Part shown: one piece after another, positions 29,401-40,417 of the stretch | How positions within the stretch are numbered: the stretch's first letter is position 1 | How the letters are laid out: every line of letters begins with the position of its first letter | NCBI GenBank assembly: GCA_963575745.1 | Contig: CAUYUJ010015949.1 | Location: 391,010 to 455,009 of the forward strand | Reading direction: 5' to 3' | Source: Prorocentrum cordatum | Lineage: Eukaryota > Sar > Dinophyceae > Prorocentrales > Prorocentraceae | Length of the DNA: 64,000 nucleotides | Notes under the pieces: model-generated | Seen by the model: only the letters and a program-made list of their open reading frames with translations | Databases searched by the model: none | What the model was told of the DNA's origin: nothing | Position numbers and translations under genes: made by a program

Positions 29401-30968
29401 CCCCCATCTCGCCATGCAGCAGTCCATGCCCGTGGCGGCCGAGCCAGCCTCCCCCAGCTGCGCCGCCCCCCCCCCCCGGGCCCCCCCGCAACGCCGCACG
29501 CCAGAACGCAGCAGAGTCGGACCGAGGAACAAGAGGAACAGGACCGAGGTCGGGTTCGGGAAGGGCGTCCCTGTGTTCTTCGTGTTTGTTGGCTGTGCTC
29601 GTGCCTCCTGGGAGAGGGTACCCTCGAATGTTCTTCAGTTTGGCCGGCGGAGAGTCTCAGGTTTTTAGAGGATGATCTTCTGTCCTAGATCCAGCCGTAT
29701 CGGGTCATCGGGGGAAAGTGTGCCTGAGTTCCAAAGAGAAAAGTTTACAGGGTTCCATTCGGCCAGTCGGACCACGCACTCCCTTGATCATCGCTTGGCC
29801 TCTTTACTCTCCTCCGTACTTGTCGTGTTGCCCAAGTTGCCGAAACCTCTTGCAGGAAGGGCTCCGTCCGAATTGGCGAGACAATGCCCGTACCGATCAG
29901 CATTGAAGCTATTCTTTCCCACCGTGGCACCGAACACGATTAGTTTAGGTTTTCTTCTTCTGGAGCCCATAGAGTGGGAGCCAAGGCCCGCCCCCAGGGG
30001 AAAACCTGCACGCAGAGTTTGCAATCGGGAGTGTTGGGGATATTGCCTCGACGAGGGTCGGTGCAAATCGTTGCGCTGTCTCTTGCGGGCGTATTTGCGC
30101 CCCTTGGGGGGCGCAAACGGTCTTGGAGGCTAGCGAAGGGCCTTTTGAGGTCCATGGGGCACGGCGTGCGTCGGGGGTGTGCCGAATGGATGCTGCCAAT
30201 ATTCACGAAGTGCGGGAAGGTTGCGCCGAGTGGAGGCCCCTACCTTCAGCAAGTGCCCCCGATCCACTATCCCTGTGTTTGCAAATTTCACCTCTGCATG
30301 TCCTAATTCATACGGGTTTCCTGTTGCCTGGCTTTTTTCTTGGGCCATCCACAACACGGTTGCAGTCACTTGGTAAGGCCAAGGGGGAGGAGGGAGGTTG
30401 AGGGGTGAGGAGAAGAATCGACGAGGGTCGGTACCAGTCGTTGCACCCTTTGCGGAAGTAGGCGGTCTTCGAGGCCAGCTCAGGGAATTTCTGCCCCCAT
30501 GGGGCACGAAGTGTATGAGGGGTGTTCCGGATGGAGGCTCAGAGGTTCCCACGACGATGGAAGGGCAATTCGCTCCCATGTCGGCGTCCCCCAAGAGAAC
30601 ATCGGGGCCCACACCAGAGGGAGGAGGGAGGAGGGAGGAGGGAGGGAGGAGGGAGGGAGGAGGGAGGAGGGAGGAGGGAGGAGGGAGGAGGGAGGAGGGA
30701 GGAGGGAGGAGGGAGGGTCCCAGGAGCCCGAGGCGCAGATCACTGCTATCTAGTGGCCTTCGGCCGATCCCACCACCGTGCCTGGGCTCCGGGGCAGAGG
30801 CCTCTGACGTATCTGATGGATGCCGACCGGGTATCACTTTCTGGTACAGGACAATCGCAGCGAGAGGCATGTCGTCTGTGGGTCTCAAGCGGTACCAGTC
30901 ATGTACCACTCGATGCAGCTTGAGGCGTGTAGTCTGTATGCCTCAGGAGGGACCTCGTCGGATGTTTT
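29400..30968. other. No supported gene; (GGGAGGA)n tract at 30595-30718
   Basis: The tract of GGAGGGAGGAGGGAGGA is about 125 bases. 30050-30090 and 30415-30450 share GAATCGACGAGGGTCGGT-C-ATCGTTGC and, further on, CATGGGGCACG-GTG-GGGTGT-CGAATGGA, which indicates a diverged duplication of about 365 bases offset. Frames across it show no conserved motif. Confidence 0.5.
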
Positions 30969-31718
30969 GTGGCAATTTGGGCTCAAGGTTCGCTAGGTGG
31001 TCGCTTCTGGCTCCCAGCACATCATTTGAACATACACGTACTTTTACACTTCCAAGCCATTGCCGATTTTGCGACGGCGTGCAGCCTGATCTTCGCGACG
31101 GCATCCGCGCTCGCTTCCATGGTTGGCGCCGAGATGCATCTCTTCCAGGTGTCTGTGCACGGGTCGGGTGACAATGTGGCACGGAGGCTCACCCCGAGCC
31201 CGACGCCCAGCCCCACGTCCAGCCCCACGCTCAGCACTCCGGGGCCGACGCCGACTGGCTGCCTTGTGACTGACGGCCTGAGATTGAGCCCGGAATACCC
31301 ATGTATTTGCGGATCGAGCACATGCTCAACAAACCAGCTCTGCACTTCGGCCATCAGCCAGTGCCAGACATGCGCAGATGACGACGCCGCGGCGATCGTT
31401 GGCGCTGCTAACCTAAACTTGACGGTCAATGGATGTGCGGAGATTGGGGGTTATTGCGACGATCCGACCTATGGGAATGCTACGCGGGGCATTTGCCCTG
31501 CAACGTGTGGCCTGTGCCGCCAGGCAGGCAGCGTGGACGGCGAGGAATATTGCCAGAATGGATTGTCCGACGATGAGTGCCAGCGTTCCGAATGTTGCCA
31601 ATATCACCCAGAGCTACCCGTTCGATGCTGGAGCGACATTGGGCGTTCGACATGCTATGACATGACGCCTACTACGGCCCCGACGAGCAGCCCGACGAGC
31701 AGCCCGACCTCGTCCCCG

Positions 31719-32095
31719 ACGCCCAGTCCGACGTATGCGTTATACACATTTGTCGCGTCTGGCGGTTCGTGCTCGGCACTTGGTCTCGTGCCTGTGTTAT
31801 CACAAAGCGATTGTTTGATCGCGGCGCAACAATGTTGCAATCGGTGCACCAACGCTGCAATCGGCGCTCAAAATTGTGGTAACAATGTCGGTTTTACGAC
31901 TGCCCGTCCTGCATGATGCTACAGCAAATATGGTGTTGATTTTCATTTCAATCAGAAAACTGTCGACAGCGGAGCCTTCGGGGGCTGGGGCTACGTGTGC
32001 AGGACTGCCTTGGCGAGCAGCCCGACCTCGTCCCCGACATCCAGTCCGACGAGCAGCCCGACAAGCAGCCCGACGGCCTTCCCGACGCCGTATCC
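31719..32095 (+). repeat. Internal duplication of the secreted-protein gene, copy 1
   Basis: About 375 bases that recur 1,014 bases downstream at 32733-33109. By eye there are only a few differences: CACAAAGCG versus CACCCAGCG (Gln to Pro), GCATGATGC versus GCAGGATGC (the TGA), and ACATCC versus ACACCC. The offset is a multiple of three, so the frame is kept. Confidence 0.85.
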
Positions 32096-32745
32096 GACGG
32101 CCTTCCCGACGCCGTACCCGACGGCCTTCCCAACGCCGTACCCGACAGCCGACCCGACGCTCAGTCCAACGGCCGACCCGACGTTTTACCCGACGGCCTT
32201 CCCGACGCCTTACCCGACGGCCTTCCCGACGCCGTACCCGACGGCCTTCCCAACGCCGTACCCGACGTCATTCCCGACGCCGTACCCGACAGCCTTCCCG
32301 ACGGCCGACCCGACGCCCAGTCCAACGGCCGACCCGACGTTTTACCCGACGGCCTTCCCGACGCCTTACCCGACGGCCTTCCCGACGCCGTACCCGACAG
32401 CCCTCCCGACGGCCGACCCGACGCCCAGTCCAACGGCCGACCCGACGCCGTACCCGACGTCCTTCCCGACGCCTTACCCGACAGCCTTCCCGACGGACGA
32501 CCCGACGCCCAGTCCAACGGTTTTCCCGACGGCCTTCCCGACGCCTTACCCGACGGCCTTCCCGACGCCGTACCCGACGGCCTTCCCAACGCTGTACCCG
32601 ACGTCATTCCCGACGCCGTACCCGACAGCCTTCCCGACGGCCGACCCGACGCCCAGTCCAACGGCCGACCCGACGCCGTACCCGACGTCCTTCCCGACGC
32701 CTTACCCGACAGCCTTCCCGACGGACGACCCGACGCCCAGTCCGA
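32040..32745 (+). repeat. Pro-Thr coding array
   Basis: 24-bp units TTCCCGACGCCGTACCCGAC-like, with inserted GCCGACCCGACGCCCAGTCC units, form higher-order blocks. All three plus frames are open through the array, but only the PT frame joins the flanking Cys-rich and VWD-like parts. The Thr codon is almost always ACG and Pro almost always CCG or CCC, which suggests recent array turnover. Confidence 0.85.
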
Positions 32746-33109
32746 CGTATGCGTTATACACATTTGTCGCGTCTGGCGGTTCGTGCTCGGCACTTGGTCT
32801 CGTGCCTGTGTTATCACCCAGCGATTGTTTGATCGCGGCGCAACAATGTTGCAATCGGTGCACCAACGCTGCAATCGGCGCTCAAAATTGTGGTAACAAT
32901 GTCGGTTTTACGACTGCCCGTCCTGCAGGATGCTACAGCAAATATGGTGTTGATTTTCATTTCAATCAGAAAACTGTCGACAGCGGAGCCTTCGGGGGCT
33001 GGGGCTACGTGTGCAGGACTGCCTTGGCGAGCAGCCCGACCTCGTCCCCGACACCCAGTCCGACGAGCAGCCCGACAAGCAGCCCGACGGCCTTCCCGAC
33101 GCCTTACCC
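32733..33109 (+). repeat. Internal duplication of the secreted-protein gene, copy 2
   Basis: Partner of 31719-32095. This copy has the sense codon GGA at 32928-32930, where copy 1 has TGA. That identifies the likely ancestral state of codon 316 as Gly. Confidence 0.85.
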
Positions 33110-33629
33110 GACGGCCTTCCCGACGCCGTACCCGACAGCCTCAAACCCGAAGGCCGTCCCGGCGACAGTGTCGTCTGCAGTGGGCGATCCACATCTGCAG
33201 AACATTCATGGTGAGCGGTTCGACCTGATGAAGGCGGGCAGGCACGTCTTAATCCACATTCCACGAAGGGACCATACGAACATCCTGCTTCATGTGGACG
33301 GGGACGTGCAAAGGCTGGGTGGGCAATGTGCTGACATTTATTTCCAAGAGCTGAACATCACAGGGTCGTGGGCGAATGTGAAACGCGCTGGCGGTTTCCA
33401 CTACCGCGCTCAGGGCGTCGGCCACCAGCGCTCCCGCTGGGTGAAGTTTGGGACCGTCCAGGTGAAGGTTGCCCACGGGCGCACGCAACAGGGCTTCAAG
33501 TATCTAAATCTCTACGTGAAGAACCTCGGTCGCGCCGGGTATCAAGTCGGAGGCCTGCTCGGCGAAGATGATCACACCAAGGAAGCGATGGTGCCTGAGG
33601 CGTGCCATCATCGGGTCGCCCTGTAAACC

Positions 33630-34711
33630 AGGCGTTGCGGCAGTTAGTGTAATGTTGCTCCTCCTCCTCCTGCTCCTCCGCTCCCTTACACGGCGGTAGA
33701 GCATCGCTCCGCATTCTTGCCAGGGCGCACCCGAGGAGCGGTCACAGATCAGGGAGGGTGTGGCGTGCAGAGATCCGGAGGGGTGGTTTTTGGCACCTTG
33801 CCCGTTCGAGACCGCGCCGAAGAGTTTTTTTGTGAGTCCCATGGCAGCCTGGCCCTCCCCGTTAGCGCCCGGTTGCGTGCCAGCTTGGGGGCCTGGGCCG
33901 CAAGCGAGCGCGCGTGCAGCAAGGGTTCAGTCTAGAGCCTTGCGTTCGGGCCACCTTCACGCCCTCCCCATCCGCATCCTCTTCATCCTCCTCAATTTGT
34001 CATGCGTTCTGCAACGTCTGCGGCGGATCCCCAGCCTACCGTAGAGTTGTCCGCTCGCTGCGGGTTCTCTACGATGTCGCTGATGCGGTGACGTGGCCGC
34101 GCCTGGAGAGCGCATTACATGTTGTTCCGTTCTCCTCTTGTCTGTCGATATTTGTGTCCTCGACCTTTGTTGTTTCCTTTTCGTTGTTTGTTTATTCTGC
34201 TTCTTACACTTGCTTTTGATCCGTGTGAGCCAATCCTCTCCGGATGCGCGCGCGGATGTCCGCCCGTGCCACTGCGTGCAAAAAACAGGGGGACGACGTC
34301 GGATGTCTCGGAGGCTACTTCGAGGCAGAGTCGAGTTGAGGCCAATGGGGTCTGGTTTGGTGGCATGGGCTTCAGCTGTCTTGCGGCTTTGTCTGAATGC
34401 ATTGGCATTAGTTTGTTTTTCTATAGATGGTTTCTCTGGGGGCAATTGAAGCCTATCGGAGGGAGCTTTGATCGTCCCGGAAGCGTTTTCGAGGGGTCCT
34501 TGACAATTCGGCCTTTACCGGAGGTTCATTTCCCTGGACTATGTCTTGGTTGTTCTTGCAATCCGCGAGCGAGTGCGGTGAGGTTTCTGATGGGGTCCCG
34601 TGGAGGCGTTCTCACCTGCGGCTCCTAGCTCTGTCACGGGGCCGGCATGCACCCGTAAGGGTCGTCTGTATGCCTGATGTGGTACCGATGAAATACAATT
34701 TGTAGCATTCT
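33630..34711. other. 3' flank of the secreted-protein gene; no supported gene
   Basis: 33660-33685 is a CTC run. 34000-34620 is less GC-rich, with frequent stops in all frames. No polyadenylation signal is assigned, because dinoflagellates do not use AATAAA reliably. Confidence 0.4.
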
Positions 34712-34948
34712 AGGCCTCCTAGATGGGGTCGGAGGATCGCGCCGCATCGCCGATGCATCGCCGATGCATCGCCGATGCGGCTCGATGTAGGGACCGATTT
34801 GCTTCGCGTCGACGTCACCAATGCATCGCCGACGTCGACAATGCATCGGCGGTGCATCGCCGATGCATCGCCGACGCATCGCCGATGTATCGGCGATGCG
34901 GCGCGATCCTCCGAGCCCATCTACTCCGAAGCCTATCTAGGAGGCCTC
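34712..34948 (+). mobile_element. Foldback element D4, best copy of family D
   Basis: The outer ends AGGCCTCCTAGAT and ATCTAGGAGGCCT are perfect inverted repeats. Inside them GATGGGGTCGGAGGATCGCG, CCGCATCGCCGATGCATCGC pairs with GCGATGCGG-CGCGATCCTCC, GAGCCCATC, for about 50 paired positions. The loop has GGGACCGATTTGCTTCGCGTC. The short core word GATGCATC is itself palindromic, so many alternative foldings are possible. Confidence 0.8.
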
Positions 34949-34974
34949 TAGGCATGCAAGCCTGGGTGGTGGGT

Positions 34975-35600
34975 CAGAGGCCTCGTGGACGTTCGTTGGG
35001 ATCTTGTGCTTGGCCTCTCGGGGGCTCCTTGAAGGCAGTCTTGAAGCCTCTTGGGGAAGTGTTGCGGCCTCTTGGGCTCTCTTCATGGCCTCTCTCAGAC
35101 CTCTTGGAAGCCTCTTGGGCGCATCTTGGGGCCTCTGGGAGTCTTCTTGGGGCCTTCGGGTGGCACAGATCTAGAATGTTCGTTTCGTTGTCCCCTTCTT
35201 GGGCCCCACTTGGGCCCGTCTTGGGGCCCTCTAGGACCGTCTTGGGCGCCTCTTGGGCCGTCTTGGAGCCCTCTTGGGCCTTCTTGGAGCCCTCTTGGAG
35301 GCCTCGTCTTGGAGCGGTCTAGGGCCACGTGGGCCGTCTTGGAGCGTCGGGAAGCGGAAGGAGCGAGAATGCCAAAATCGCTTGGAAATTCAAAAAGAAA
35401 ACGCGATGAATTGTGCTTCTCGGGGCTCTCTTGGGAGGCCTCTTGGAGGCCTCGTCGGCCGCCTTGGACACCTCTTGGGCCATCTTGGGGCCATGCTGGG
35501 CGTCCTGGAGCGATCGCGTGGCGACTCGGTGCCCTCTTGGACCGTCTTGGGGGCGCCTTGGGGTTGTCTGGGTCCGTGATGGAGCCCCCTTGGGCCCCAA
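34975..35600 (+). repeat. Degenerate 15-bp array, locus 4
   Basis: CTTGGGGCCCTCTAGGACCG, CTCTTGGGCCGTCTTGGAGC-type units. Two AT-richer non-repeat inserts interrupt it (about 35160-35195 with AGAATGTTCGTTTCGTTG, and 35345-35415 with AAATCGCTTGGAAATTC). The phrase GAACCC-CCGGGCACGCG follows its end. Confidence 0.7.
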
Positions 35601-36394
35601 AAAAGTCACGCGCCGTCTCGCCGGGAACCCCACCGGGCACGCGCCAAGCCCAAGGAGATGTCAGAATTTGGGGGTCCCGGCCCCTGAGAGACTCCTCCGG
35701 ACTGAGGGCTGAGGCCCACTGGATGCGGCGGAGGGCCTGCGGACACGCCCACCCCGTGCCCAGAGGCACGGTACAGCGGTATTTGACGTGTCCCAGAAGA
35801 GTGCGGGGCAGGACATGCGTGAATGGTAATTCGAATTAAGCCCTTCGCGGCCCTCGGAGTGCAGATCACTCGTAGTTCTTACGTTTCCAAGTAGAGTGTG
35901 GAGGAGGAAATGAGTGCAGGGTGTCTCTAAATGGCACTGTGGCAGCCGTAAATTGACATGGAGGCTCGTATCGTATTCCTACGCGTCGCAAAATTAATGT
36001 CAAACAGGGATCGCGTGAGGGGTTCACCGAAACGACGTTTTCGCACTTCTGAGGGCGCATCTCGCGTGTGTTCACGCGTTCCAGGATCTGCCACACGTGT
36101 CGGCCCAGCGCAGGGATCACGTTTCTCGTTTGTTTTTACGTGTCCCTTGGAGGGTTGTACGGAATCAGTCGCGGAATGGGCGCAGCCTCTCTCAGCCTCA
36201 TCATCTGCCTTCGACGGCCAACACGGAGGGGGTTGGAAGGAGCCCAAATCAATGTAATGGCGTCGTTCCTTCCGCCGGGCCATTTCGCATCACCGCTGGT
36301 GTGTGTTGTTGGTGTGCTCGTGTCCAGGCGGCACGGCTGGTCAGGCAGGACATGATCCAAGAAGATCGGTGGAGATGCGGCTGCCAATAGCGCC
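35601..36394. other. Unique DNA, no supported gene
   Basis: 35740-36130 contains two related phrases (AGGCACGGTACAGCGGTATTTGACGTGTCCCAGAAGAGTG and GAGTGTGGAGGAGGAAATGAGTGCAGGGTGTCTC-AATGGCAC). No motif, RNA gene or long constrained frame was seen. 36395-36450 is a GGA tract. Confidence 0.4.
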
Positions 36395-36524
36395 CGAGAA
36401 GAGGAGGAGGAAGAGGAGGAGGAGGAGGAGGAGGAGGAGGAGGAGAGGACGAGGCGGAACGGGATGCCTCTCGGTAGCTTCTCGGGACGGGCGTGGGACC
36501 ACACCAGGTCGTGAATATGACGCT

Positions 36525-37060
36525 TGTTTGGGAGGCTTGTGGAGGTCTCTTGGGAGATCTCTCGAGTGCCTCTCAGCAGCAATTTTGAAACTTTCTGCGG
36601 CTTCTGAGGGGCCTGTCGGTCTAGCCTTTGTGATTTCCAGGGGCCTCGTGGGGGCCTCTTACTGCTGGCCGTCTCCAGTGCTATCTTGCGGGGCATGGCC
36701 GACACATGAGTCTAGATTTCCCCTTTTGGTTGTTGGAGGCCTCCAGAGCCCTTCCGGGAGGCCTCAGGGGCCGCCTTGGAGCCCTCTTCGGTTGTCTTCG
36801 AACCCTCTTGCGAGTTTCTTGGGCTGACTTGAAGCCATCCTGTCGGCATCCAGGGCCATCCTGAGCGATTGAAAACTTTGAAAACAAATTGAGCATCACC
36901 GATGAAGTTTGCCTTGGTGGGGCCTCTGCAGATCCTTTGGGTGCCCTCTTGGGGAGTCTTGGGCGCCTCTGGAACCGTCTTGAAACCAGATTTGGAACTC
37001 TTGATGCGCTCTTGGCCTGCCACCCGTCTGGCGCCTCCTTGGGGCGTTCCTGGGGCGCTC
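36525..37060 (+). repeat. Degenerate 15-bp array, locus 5
   Basis: CTCGTGGGGGCCTCTTACTG, CCCTTCCGGGAGGCCTCAGG, CCCTCTTGGGGAGTCTTGGG. A unique AT-richer insert at about 36840-36915 reads CATCCTGAGCGATTGAAAAC, TTTGAAAACAAATTGAGC. Same orientation as the other loci. Confidence 0.65.
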
Positions 37061-37214
37061 TGGCGGCCCCAGGGCCGCACCCGGGAGTTCTGGCGTCCGT
37101 GGCTCGGCTGCCGGGGTACTGCTCGTCCGGGGACCCACAGAGGCCGACAAATGCGCGCGAAATTGAATGCTGTGAACCTCTTGCCGAGGGTTTTTGCACG
37201 CCCTTCAGCCCCCA

Positions 37215-37460
37215 CAGGGAAGGAGGAGAAGGAGGAGGAGGAGGAGGAGGAGGAACAAAAAGGAGGCGGACGGAGTGGCGAGGGAGGGGGGGAGTGAGGA
37301 TGCAGGCGGGAGGAGGAGGAGGAGGATGAGGAGGAGGAGGAGGAGGAGGAGGAGGAGGAGGGAGAGGGAGGAGGAGGAGGAGGAGAGAGAGGAGTAGGAG
37401 GAGGAGGTGGAGGAGGATGAGTTACTCTCCCCTTCTTCCCTCCTCCCCTCTCCTCCTCCT
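37215..37460 (+). repeat. GGA tract followed by CTCC tract
   Basis: GGA-rich 37215-37415 with a CTCCTC run at 37430-37470. It lies just upstream of LINE A and produces poly-Arg, Glu or Gly and poly-Ser or Leu frames. Confidence 0.8.
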
Positions 37461-37602
37461 CCTCCTCCATCTGCACGCTCTGGCGGGCGGTGCTGCGAGC
37501 CGTTTCGGCTCAGATTTTTCTGAGCTTGCAACAGCATGCCTCTTCGAAGCGGCCAAGTGCTGTTGCGGGCCTTTGGCTCGTTATTTTCGATGATTTGTAT
37601 TT

Positions 37603-39042
37603 GTGAGCTCCTGTTGGAGCGTACATACCTTTCCGTTCCTTAGGGAGCGCAGCATGGATGCAGTCGTCAAAGGGCCGAGGATGCCCCATTGGGGCTGCCA
37701 GAAGTGCGGGAGAACGAGCAACTGGGCGTGCCGGCTGCAATGTCAATGCGGGCAGAAGGCACCCAAGCATGTTCTCGACCGTGCGAAGACCTTCAGCAAT
37801 GGTGCTGGTTCTGGTGGGCCTGCTCCTCGCGGGGGTCCTGGAAGCGGGACTCACGTGCTCGGTGATAAGCGTCAGGCGAAGCTCGAGAAATAGCTGGCAG
37901 ACATCACCAAGCGTTTCGACCTGCTCCTCAAGTCCTCTCCTCAAGGTGGCAGCAACGTCGGCGGTGGCAAAGGCGGTGCGGGCCCTGGCGGAGAGTCGTC
38001 CGAACAAGCTGAAGATCCATTGGTGGCCCAGGCGTCGGAGCTCGAGTTGGCCATCAAGGCGTGCGGCAAGGATCACATGTCCACAGCCAAGGACTTGTTG
38101 GTCACACAGCTGCGCGAGGTTCGCGCCAAGCTGGAGGCGAAGAAGAGCGACATCACCCAGCACACCAAAGTCGGTCACCGCCTGGCGAAGGCCGAGAAGC
38201 AGTTGGCCAAGCTCACAGGTGAAGTGGAGTCGCAGAGTGATGCCATCAAGGAAGCCACGGCCAAACGTGATGAGCTGGAGGCCAAGCGTCGTGCTGTGGC
38301 TGTTGAAGTGGATACCCTCCAAAAGCAGCTGGTGGCGTCTATTCCTCGTGGCATGCCACGCGGCAAACCACCGCCGCCGCCACTGGATATCCCCACCGAG
38401 ATGCTCGAAGGCAAGGAGTCCACCAAGGCGACTCTCGAGAGCCAAGCTTTCAAGGAGTACGCGGCCCTCTTCGCACAGATGCAAGAGGAACAAGCTACTG
38501 ATAGTGACGCTGCTCCGTCTCCTGGCCCCCCTGCTGAAGATGATGTGGAACTGCCTCAAGCCTTCGCCGACGCCGCAGGGGCCAAGCTCGGGGGGGGCAT
38601 CGTGGAGACACACGTGGGATATGTCAGGCGCTGGCATCGGGAGCTTTCAAGCGTGCGAAGACTTCGGGTCTCTGACAGCGCTGAAGATTTCCCTCCTGCT
38701 ACGAGGGCCTTCATGCAGGAGGCCCAGGCGCAGTTTGGTTTTGGAGCGGCTCCAGTCTTGGAGCAAGGTTTTCCTGGACATGTTTTGTTGAAGGTCTCTG
38801 CTGAGGCCCAAGTCGGCGCGGGCGCGCGGACCCCTCGCCCCCATCTGGCGAAGGGCGCGGTTAGAGGGGAGAAAAAAAGAGAAGAAGGAGAAAACAAACA
38901 AACAACAAAAATACAAAAAAAAAAAAAAAAAAAAAAGCTTGGAGCAACGTGGCCCTCGACCCAGGGGGCTGCCGGGGGGGTGAGAGCTCGGTTTCACGCG
39001 CACCTGGTGCCCTCTGGGCTGGGGCCCGCACGGGCAGAGTGA
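37603..39042 (+). pseudogene. LINE A ORF1 (RanBP2-like zinc finger, coiled coil), one amber stop
   Basis: A frame of 479 codons is interrupted by TAG at 37891-37893; both sides are in the same frame. Upstream: HWGCQKCGRTSNWACRLQCQ, a W-x-C-x2-C-Asn-C-C zinc finger of RanBP2 type (last pair C-x-C). Downstream: about 150 residues of Lys/Glu/Leu-rich coiled coil (LREVRAKLEAKKSDI, AEKQLAKLTGEVESQ), a Pro-rich hinge (PPPPPLDIP), and a Lys tail from a 22-A run at 38915-38936. Expected role: RNA-binding gag-like protein. It overlaps the ORF2 frame by up to 90 bases. Confidence 0.75.
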
Positions 39043-39069
39043 CGCCTCGCGCGGGGCAACCTCTCTGCG

Positions 39070-40417
39070 CGGGTTTCAAAATTTCAAAGTTCGGGGCGGG
39101 CTGTCCGCCACCGCCTGCTACGTTTAAGGCCGAAGATATCCCAGGGCAGGTTTTTGAGTATTATGGCGGAAACAGCTGGGGCCCTTTGGGGAAACGACTC
39201 GGGCGTTCCGAAGCGTTGGTCCTATTCGCCCAGGGGATCGGTATCACGGACGAGACACAAGGGGATAAGACGGCTAAAGCACTGGCGGTGGGCTGGCGCA
39301 TGCTCTGCCCCCCTTCAGTTCCTGCAGGCCGCGGGCAACTTTCTGCTGGAGTTGCGATTCTCGCGAGGACCACAGCTGGCCTCAGGTGGCCCAGTCGGCT
39401 ACCGCGTGGCGTGCTCGTCCCTCATCGTTTGACTATTGTTGAGTTGGACATCCCGCAATGGAATGGCCTCAGCCAGTCTTGGCTGCCTGCGGGTACTTCC
39501 ATGATCCCGAAGGCCTCTCGCAGCGCAACCTTTCCAATTTGAATGAAGCGGGCGAGGCCCTCGAGGGCCAGCACCTGGCAATTTTCGGAGTGGACTGGAA
39601 CGTGCAGTCGCCGATCGTCGAGATGTCGGGCCTACCGCGGAAAGCCGACATGGTCATCTTACAGCCTCCAGCCGAGACATGTTCCACGGCCGCGGTTAAT
39701 TCGTTCATTGGCTATTTCGTGGTGCCTCCAGCGGTCGCGAAGCTGGTCGATCAAACCCTCGCCGTCGCGTCGTGTCCGCACCGTCCGCACAAGACTGTGC
39801 AGCTGCAGTTCAAGGCAGGTGTGAGTGGGATCAAGCAGTTGGTGTACCAAGCGCACAAGCGGCTCTCACGTGAGCTCCCATTTGGACCCTCCACCGAGCC
39901 TCCGTGTTGGGATGTTCCCAGGGCCCTGGCCGAAGAAGCTGACAGATCTGCCAGTTTCGATTCGGTGCTCGTGGCTTGGGAGTTACGCACGGCCGCTTTG
40001 AAGCGTTTTTCCGATGTTATGGAGGTCGAGTTAGAAGGTAAGCTGGACACTCCGGTCAAGAATATGGGCCTCGAGGGCCCCCCGCTTTCGGCGAAGTGGG
40101 TTTCGGTTTTTGCTAAACCGCGTCGGACCCCCGAGGATGAGGAACTGGTTTGTGAGGGTTGGATTTGGCTCCAGCAGAACCTCAGAGACCTCCAGTGCGC
40201 GGCTTTGCGAGCTCATGAGGACCGCGACCTGAGTGAGCACCAGGACATCCAGGCCGTGTGTAACATCTGCCGCATTATCCAGCAGCCCTTCCATGGCGAG
40301 GGCCTGTCCGTGAGGCTGGACGCCACGGTCAGTGCTGCCGGGCAGTTTGTAGCGTCTCGGCCTCAGGATGGAGGCCAGCTGTCGGGTTGGCTAAAAAAAA
40401 AATCACGCAAGCTTTAG
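39070..40417 (+). pseudogene. LINE A ORF2, EEP endonuclease part (frameshifted)
   Basis: Frame 1 of the domain (39070-39470) has YYGGNSWGPLGKRLGRSEAL, a run LFAQGIGITDE and SAGVAILAR. The domain continues from about 39470 in another frame with GYFHDPEGLSQRNL, EALEGQHLAIFGVDWN and RKADMVILQPP. LAIFGVDWN corresponds to the Gly-Asp-x-Asn block of exonuclease-endonuclease-phosphatase enzymes. The frame change lies near 39455-39480. After the domain the frame continues about 240 residues as linker to a 10-A run at 40393-40402, where the frame changes again. Confidence 0.75.

Larger units (their letters stand above)
30969..33626 (+). pseudogene. Secreted Cys-rich / Pro-Thr-rich protein with VWD-like C-terminus, interrupted by one TGA
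   Basis: One reading frame runs 885 codons, broken only by TGA at 31914-31916 (codon 316). Seen: a hydrophobic stretch near residues 33-53 that could be a signal or anchor, short PTPSPT linkers, and an ShK-like Cys module at about 135-183 (ending GICPATCGLC). A second Cys module follows (YCQNGLSDDECQRSECC ... CWSDIG). A module of about 90 residues then appears twice (TYALYTFVASGGSC ... GCYSKYGVDFHFN), separated by a 235-residue PT array (FPTPYPTA, ADPTPSPT). The C-terminal 150 residues begin VGDPHLQNIHGERFDLM and contain GGLLGEDDH, matching the start and Gly-rich landmark of VWD domains. Such modular extracellular proteins are common in dinoflagellates and other microalgae. The start is uncertain because an upstream exon may exist. 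No intron is needed across the frame. The TGA could be a true null mutation, an allele or a sequencing error. Confidence 0.75.

Noticed and set aside
31876-32896. Long Arg-rich and Asp-rich frames in the other two plus frames of the PT array
   Set aside because: The 24-bp unit has no stops in any plus frame. Only the PT frame continues into the Cys-rich and VWD-like parts.
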